DNA from: Buddleja alternifolia
Lineage: Eukaryota; Streptophyta; Magnoliopsida; Lamiales; Scrophulariaceae
Length of the DNA stretch: 64,000 nt
Assembly: GCA_019426215.1 (NCBI GenBank)
Contig: CM033402.1
Coordinates: 23,694,104 to 23,758,103 of the forward strand
Direction of reading: 5' to 3'
Both the position numbers and the translations under genes were made by a program. The notes beneath the pieces were generated by a model, which saw only the letters and a program-made list of their open reading frames with translations, did not search any database and was not told the origin of the DNA. This document shows positions 58,301 to 64,000 of the stretch, piece by piece; within the stretch, counting starts at the first letter, position 1, and each line of letters starts with the position of its first letter.

Positions 58301-59350
58301 ACTTAAAAGCAATGAGCTAGATCCAATTCCAGTAGCTACGACACTTTGCCCGCTGCCTACTCTGATCTTTACCTCATCACTGTCCAGCTTCCTTCCTCGC
58401 ATCAGATCCTGATTTATACAACAAATGTGAGCACTAGCTCCAGAATCAAGAATCCAAGATGTAGAGAAAACAGTCATAGAACAATAAGTCTCATGAAAAT
58501 AAAGTTCCATACCTTGTGCGCTCGAGCCCATATTTGGATATTTCCTTCTCTAGTGGCCCAGCTTATCGTAGTGTAGGCATCTACCCATTTTCTATGGGCC
58601 CTTATGCCTGCCATTCATAAGAGCTTTTCCTTTTCCTTTATCGACACCACCCTGGGCTTCAAGCTCGCCACCCTGCTTTTTAGCTTTCTTTGTCTTATTC
58701 TTCGTTCTTTTGGGCCCAGAAGAGATTACCAATGCAGTTTATTTTCCTTTGGGCTTCAATTGAGATTGTGAAGTGTTTAATTTGTTCATTAGCCCAGCTA
58801 AGTTGCATTCAATCTCATTGCAATTGAAGTTCATGACAAATTGGGAAAATGAATCAGGAAGAGACTGCAAAATAAGAACAGTTTGAAGATGTTAGTTCAT
58901 AGTAAAGTCGAGAGCCTCCAATCTCTCGATCCTCAAGATCATCTTGAGGACATGATCCCCAAATTTCTCACCTTCTCTCATTTTGGCCCCGAAGAGCTCT
59001 TTAGATATCTCATATCTAGCAATACGACTGTGCTTACCATAGAGCTCAACCAAGTGTGCCAAGATAGCCCTCGCAGTGGTCATCTTCTCGTAGGACCTCT
59101 GAAGCTCATTTTTCATTGAGCCAAGAATGTATCCACTCACTCGAACATCATCCTTCACCCACTTTTCATGAGCTTGGACTTCTTCCTTGTTGGCACGTGT
59201 TCTGGCAGGCGGAGCAGGGATGTCAGCGTCCAATACATATCTCAATGACTCCATGTTGAGAACTATTCTCAAGTTCCTTAGCCAGTCCACGTAGTTGGGT
59301 CTGGTAAGGATGTTCTTTTCGAGTAAAACAAAAAGTGGGTTGACAGTCAT
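55400..59350 (-). pseudogene. E2 gag-pol, decayed
   Basis: ATG 59350 opens MTVNPLFVLLEKNILTRPNY (capsid, to a stop at 58892). In changing frames follow a basic stretch and decayed knuckle, protease WILDSGASAHIC (about 58440), pre-integrase zinc region (HLRLGHAS and CESCLKGK), and integrase in which the second catalytic Asp is His (LRSHRGEEY, codon 57665-57667). Reverse transcriptase follows, with a stop where Trp is expected near 56500 and an intact YVDD (about 56380), then RNase H with KSKHIERRYH near 55580. The frame ends next to the polypurine tract. Many stops mark it as dead and older than E3. Confidence 0.82.
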
Positions 59351-59572
59351 TTTTATTTTGAGAGAGATAAATCAAATAACTGCGGAAAATAAACCAAACT
59401 TAATGAGATGTATGTAACTAAACTAAGACCAAGTTTAAAATCAAGGACTTCTACTTACAACTTGGGTCCCACTATATTTTTCGAGATTCACACTCCCATT
59501 GTGAAAAATGGAAGTGATCGTTGTTTATAACTTCGTAGTGGGGATTGAGTTCTTTAATTAATGTAATGGATG

Positions 59573-59777
59573 GCAACCCTTTAATGATTTTTGGTCCATT
59601 ACTTAAATAAAGTGATGTCCAACATCAATCTATTTAGTAGACGGTCCAATCTTTTTTTTCCCATAACCCACCAAAACCGCAATCTTTTAACAATTCATAG
59701 TCTTTGTGGACTATGTAAGTTTATTCCCACTAACTCCTTATAATCTAACATTTGAATTTCACCTTGCAACCCTTTAA
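59573..59777 (-). repeat. Three spaced leader motifs in E2
   Basis: Minus-strand TTAAAGGGTTGC or close variants start-to-start 87 and 106 bp apart, against 87 and 104 in E1 in the same order. Confidence 0.75.
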
Positions 59778-60863
59778 CGATATTTAGGGTGAAATATGTC
59801 TCGATTAAGGCATCTAATGCACTTAATAAAATTTTAGAATTAAATCTTGATATACGACCCCCACTTACTGGGAAGATGCCAAACACTAGGTTTAAATCTA
59901 AACTCTATTAAGTTTAGTGGAGGAGAAGGATGCCTAGCACCCCTTACTAACTTAGTATAATTTTTAATTTGGGAGAATTCATGTTCTAAACATTTATCTA
60001 AGTCTCACTTTGCACATTATTATATTTATATAGCGCATATTGATAACATACATGCTTCATACAACTAATGAACATGTATCGAAAGCGATAAACCAACACA
60101 TTTATCCATGGGCTGGCCATCATAAAATTAAAAGAAAAGCCTAGCTAATCTTATTGGGCTCCAAGCTCCTCTTTTTTTTTGGATTGATCTCTTCTTGAAG
60201 GCCTATTCTATATCTATCTATTACATGAGATTAAATTAACAACTTATACATAATTCTAGAAATAAAACAAACGGATTCAAATCCGACCTTACAACCCATC
60301 AAAAGAAATACAATCAAAAGAAAGCAACCTAAGCCCATGATTAAATGTCACCATCACATTATTCAAAACATTTATGTTGGTGGTTAATTAAAATTAATTA
60401 GTCCAACTAATTAATCTCTTCAATAAAATTCCAAAATTTATTGACACTTATGATATTAAACCATTTAGTGAGAATCTATTATTTAAATAAATAACTTAAT
60501 TAAAAATCCTCCAAGAATCATTAATTAATTATTTTAATTAAATAAATAATATTCAATAAAAACAATTTGGGCTCGATTTCATCAAATATAAATTACCAAC
60601 CATTGGCATAATTAAATTCAATTAATTAGGCCCAAAACTAATTTATTGAAAAGTTCATAATTTTAATTAAAACAATTTGGGCTTATATAATTAAATCCGC
60701 GTCATCATCCTTTTGATCCACCTAGATAATTAAAATAGCGCAAAACCCATTTATTTAAAAAATTGGACTCGAGAAATTTCAACCCGACTCGTTAGGAAAT
60801 GGGTCATGGACCCGAGCCCATGTTGGCCTGCACGACATGTGCGTGCCCTGCACTCATGAGCCT

Positions 60864-60953
60864 GGCGCTGTGCGACAATCGCACAGCGCCTGTACGCATG
60901 CACATGCTGTGCGCGCAGCGGGTGGCCCGAAGGCCACCTGCTATGCGCACAGC
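60864..60953. repeat. Two stable hairpins in E2 leader
   Basis: 60864-60890 is a perfect 12-bp stem (GGCGCTGTGCGA) with a 3-base loop. 60906-60953 is a 22-bp stem with three mismatches around the 4-base loop CGAA. Both lie about 230-330 bases after the primer site on the minus strand. Confidence 0.78.
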
Positions 60954-61181
60954 ACGCAGAATGCGCACATTGTTCTCGTTGTGCTCATCGCGGGGTTTTT
61001 CCGATCCAATTCTCACAAAATTTAGATTTTTTCAATTCACATATCATCATACTACAGTATACATGAATTAAACACAGAAAAATCATGGCTTTAACATCAT
61101 AAAAGCATATTCGAATAACATGCTTAAAAAAACGTGAAAAACACATAATCACGCAATCAATTAAATACGGAAATCAGAGAT

Positions 61182-61198
61182 TGGCTCTGATACACCAC
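61182..61198 (-). other. Primer-binding site of E2
   Basis: The minus strand reads CGTGGTGTATCAGAGCC, the initiator Met tRNA complement with a two-base insertion, next to the LTR end CCCAAC. Confidence 0.68.
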
Positions 61199-61934
61199 GG
61201 TTGGGATTTAAAAACATAAAACATAGTGGAAAGATAAAACTCCCATATGGCTCATCTTGATTTCACATATTCAAATTGTGTTTGGAATTCAATTACCTTA
61301 CTTCGCGTGTGTTAAATTGTGAACCAGCTTTCACAATCCTTTTTTAAACAGAAAATTCGTCGCTGTCTCTAAATTACCACGCCGGAGTCAAAAAGTGCAA
61401 AGTCCCTTCTTTTGACTTGGAGAAAAAGTTATGACTTATTCACTTGTTATTTTTTCACTAAGTAGTTTATTTATACTACAATAGAAAACAATAACCTAGG
61501 CTACTAAAACGTGGACGCCCACTTTAAGGCTTTGGAAGCCTTCGGGCTTTAGTCCATTATATGCAATTTAATTAATTTATATAATTAATGTTATTTATCC
61601 AACAAATAAATAAATTGAATAATTAATTAAATCCATGTTAATTCTATAATTAATTTCCTCTATGGAATTAATTAATTCATTAACTTAATTAATTAATAAA
61701 ATCATCTAATGATCAATTAATTAATTAATCACGACATCCAATACCGAAAAATTTTCTCAAGTCGTTTCCATGATTTTTCCTTTTGCGCTTCTTTTAAGCG
61801 CAACTCTTTAGGTTCGTCTCAAAAGAAAATTGGGAGAAAACCAAAAGGATGTGAGTAGCACCTAGCCAGTCATGTGGCTTGCATCGTATCCCAATTGAAA
61901 ACAAATGAATAGGATCATTCTAAACCTTATACGT
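61199..61934 (-). repeat. 5' LTR of E2, cut by Sirevirus-type element
   Basis: Homologous to 53757-54545 of the 3' LTR with many substitutions and a deletion near 61410. It is interrupted after AACCTTATACGT (61923-61934). Confidence 0.8.
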
Positions 61935-63540
61935 TGATGGTCCCAAGTGGAATACGAAAGGGTCCCAATTGAATAGACCCTGAACTCTTTTTTTACTTCA
62001 AAAATTCCGTATTAAAATGGTTTGGATGCTTGACAATGTAAATGCTTGACTGAGCGTTTACTTGAATATGTAGACGCTTGGCTGAGTGTCCACTTGAAAA
62101 CTGTTTTGATAAAGTTAACTTAGTCTCAAAATTTGAATACTATAACCAGATAGGTTTAAGCGTTCAGTTCTTTAATCAGGGTTAGCACAGCAGAATGATT
62201 TTATAAGTCTTCTTTTTGAAAGTGTTTAGCATCACAAAGTATTTCTTTAGTTGTTTATCTTTAAATCGTTTTGAATGCTTAGAGAGTTTACCGCTTAGTC
62301 AAGCGCTTAAGACTGATTTGAAAGCTTAGTGTTCTCTTTTGACTTAAATCAGACGCTTGACTGTTTTATATGCTTTTTCAAGATATAATGTGCAACTGTA
62401 AGTAAAGCAAATAAAACAATAAATAACACAATAAATTGTAAGGTTCACTGGGTGAAGTAATCCCAACTTCTATCCTCGGAAGACGATCTCGATCTCCTTG
62501 ATCACACAGATTTCAGCTCCAATAAAGACCTTCTTCAACAAGCTTCTTTTAAACAAAAATACTACTTGTGAAACAACAAGCTTTCTCACTCAGATGAAAG
62601 ATGTTGAGGGTTTTGTCACGGATTTACTTGATGTTGGGAAGTTCAAACAACTTTGGATATCTCAGAAGTAGTGTAGGGTTCTTCTATGAAAATGTTTAAG
62701 ATATTGGTGACTGTCTTTGCAATGTATTTGGAAAGCTTGAAGGATTTGGGCTATGGAGTTTGTAAGCTTTTTCCAAACACTTTCAGCAAAGTTTAGACCT
62801 TTTCTTGTGTTATTTTGGTCTCTTCTTTTTTGCACACGTCTACACAAAGGTTTTGCTGAAGGGTACTATTTATAGAGATCCTTGGGATTTATCCGTTGGA
62901 CACAATCAGGAGCGTGTCTCTTACGCAACGCGTCAAATAGTCCCTTTTCTGACATTCCTGAATTTCTGCTGGTTCTGATTGGACATAAGCAGACTTGAAC
63001 TCTGAAAAGCTAATAGTCTAATCAAAAAGTGGCGTGTCCACAAGTCATAATGTCTTATCACATTTAATGCGCTTTCAATTTATTTCCCATTGGAAATAAA
63101 TGACCGTTGATGATTGGATGACTTGAGAATGTATTCAGGTGAATCTGATCTTGAATCGCTTGAGTGATTTGAGCGCTTGCTTCAACAATCCTGGAACAGT
63201 TCTTTAGCCTTAGCTAGGCTCTAAGAACAGTATCTTGAATGCTTGATTCATAAATCTTGAAACAGCTCTTTAGCACTTAAACGACGCTTAGAACAGATCT
63301 TCATCTTCACTTGACTTCATACGTTGATCTTCAACTTCATCTCTAATAGACTCACCTAGAATTCTATCAACGACTTGGTGTCTAATACTTAGTCTAAAAT
63401 CTTATAAAGATAAAAACTACAAGCGTAAAAAAATTACAGACTTTCAAACGCTTATACAGATTTTCTATGAAAATATATACTTACATTATTTTTGGGTTCT
63501 AACATAAAATCCTATCTTGTCATCATCAAAACATCTAACA
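61935..63540 (-). repeat. Sirevirus-type LTR, reversed (3' LTR of an element leaving the window)
   Basis: The minus strand starts TGTTAGATGTTTTGATGATG at 63540, as does the LTR at 8753, and ends GGGACCATCA at 61935. TATAAATA (minus) is at 62867-62874. The left target would be TACGT (61930-61934). Internal sequence follows on the right, so this is the 3' LTR of a minus-strand element. It has diverged clearly from the LTR at 8753-10421. Confidence 0.82.
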
Positions 63541-63813
63541 GGAAATTCCTAACAATTTCTCCTTTTTTGATGATGTCAAGACCTTAACTCTTATAAATGT
63601 TTTATAGATTAAGAGTTCAAAGAAAAGCCCAAAAAATAATCATAAGATAGCTTTTAGAAACTGAGATAAGTTAGCTAATGTTAGATTAGCTTCAACAGAA
63701 TGTTTCAGCGATAAATCATTCATTCATATATATAGACTAGAAAGCGTATATGATTTATACCGAAATGATGAATACTTGCCTTTTTTTTCTCTTCCCCCTT
63801 AAACTTGCTTTTC
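63541..63813 (-). other. Sirevirus 3' non-coding interior with polypurine tract
   Basis: On the minus strand, AAAAAAGGAGAAATTG lies shortly before the LTR (about 63552-63567) and is a candidate polypurine tract. Further purine tracts (AAGGGGGAAGAG and AAGGGGGAAAAGG near 63790-63830) are the repeated polypurine-like boxes typical of sireviruses. Confidence 0.55.
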
Positions 63814-63999
63814 TTACCTTTTCCCCCTTCTTGGCGTCATCGAAGGAAGACTGAAGTAAGGAATGCTTACTAGAGGAGGAGGACCAGTTGGAGTGGGGAA
63901 AAACTCGGCCAGTTCTATCGACCACTTAGCGTCCACAGTCGCTTCTACGTCTGGAAGGACAGTGTCTATGTCTCTAGCAATTTCCATCACCGTTGATAA
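63814..63999 (-). CDS. C-terminal end of Sirevirus post-pol reading frame (partial)
   Basis: On the minus strand an open frame enters from the window edge (LSTVMEIARDIDTVLPDVEA), continues KWSIELAEFFPTPTGPPPLV and stops at TAA 63814-63816 after a basic tail (MTPRRGKR). It lies between pol and the 3' LTR, the place of the env-like frame of sireviruses, and complements the truncated start seen at 14510-14698 in the other Sirevirus-type element. No membrane segment is visible in this part. Function unknown. Confidence 0.4.
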   Translation of the reverse strand, partial: LSTVMEIARDIDTVLPDVEATVDAKWSIELAEFFPTPTGPPPLVSIPYFSLPSMTPRRGKR

Positions 64000-64000
64000 A

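Larger units (their letters stand above)
59351..61181 (-). other. Non-coding leader of E2
   Basis: About 1.8 kb between gag and primer site. It holds three copies of TTAAAGGGTTGC (minus strand) at 59766-59777, 59679-59690 (one or two changes) and 59573-59584, an AT-rich middle, and a GC-rich island at 60800-61000 with strong hairpins (60864-60890 and 60906-60953). No protein-coding gene is seen. Confidence 0.6.
53756..61934 (-). mobile_element. Copia element E2, minus strand, up to nested insertion
   Basis: The 3' LTR is 53756-55393, gag-pol about 55400-59350, the leader to 61181, primer site 61182-61198 and 5' LTR from 61199. The 5' LTR is interrupted at 61934 by a Sirevirus-type element and its end lies beyond the window. 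The left target is AATCT (53751-53755). It is inserted in the 3' LTR of its relative E1 in opposite orientation. Confidence 0.85.

Noticed and set aside
60799..61071. Cys/Ala-rich frames around 60800-61070
   Set aside because: Same reason: GC-rich hairpins in a retroelement leader produce open frames on both strands.
1..64000. An undescribed defence, toxin or biosynthetic system
   Set aside because: Every protein with recognisable similarity is either laccase or belongs to a transposable element; the Ulp1 protease is part of the MULE and not a free-standing system.

Overview
This is nuclear DNA of a flowering plant, probably a eudicot. The evidence is AT-rich DNA, spliced GT-AG exons, Ty1/Copia and Ty3/Gypsy retrotransposons with plant-type tRNA primer sites, a Mutator-like element with a FAR1-type transposase, MITE-like palindromes, and exons of a plant laccase. 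There is no sign of bacterial or organelle genes, and I found no CRISPR array, rRNA gene or convincing tRNA gene.

Only one host gene is recognisable. It is a laccase (multicopper oxidase) on the minus strand, blown apart by transposons. Its pieces, in transcript order, are an internal exon at 35325-35547, the first half of the long exon at 32452-32883, a short piece at 26466-26504, the second half of the long exon at 18141-18352, and the terminal exon at 46-176. Once the mobile DNA is removed with its target-site duplications, these pieces line up as one gene. It now spans more than 35 kb, has a nonsense codon, and has lost the segment that should carry the HxH copper-binding motif, so it is a pseudogene. 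Exons upstream of 35547 are not in the window.

Layout, left half (1-36237): the laccase 3' end and last intron hold a palindromic element and a small hAT-like element carrying a gene fragment. A 16-kb Mutator-like element (1930-18128) has two convergent genes, an Ulp1/SENP-type cysteine protease on + and a FAR1/MULE/SWIM transposase on -. Inside that transposase lies a deleted Sirevirus-type Copia element (8753-15070). Next come a reversed solo LTR (18353-26465) with a young non-autonomous Gypsy-like element nested in it (19101-25354), a palindromic Mutator-type MITE (26636-27618), a Copia element with LTRs that look identical (27637-32451), and a second, forward solo LTR of the same family (33125-34871). 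Most insertions are dated by clear target-site duplications.

Right half (36238-64000): one nested stack of three related Copia elements. E1 (plus strand, highly decayed) starts at 36238 and presumably sits in a laccase intron. E3 (minus strand, 41880-51839, nearly full coding capacity) sits inside the reverse transcriptase of E1. E2 (minus strand, 53756 to beyond the window) sits inside the 3' LTR of E1. A second Sirevirus-type LTR with the end of a post-pol reading frame (61935-64000) sits inside the 5' LTR of E2. E1, E2 and E3 share the same polypurine tract and long non-coding leaders.

The signals I consider least explained are: (1) dozens of copies of a CTGTATAATG-like motif filling the non-coding DNA of the Mutator-like element; (2) a thrice-repeated leader motif with conserved spacing (87 and about 105 bp) in E1 and E2; (3) GC-rich leader islands with long perfect palindromes or hairpins in E2 and E3; (4) a four-fold palindrome array just upstream of the TATA box of the non-autonomous Gypsy-like element. 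I did not find a clearly new host or defence system.
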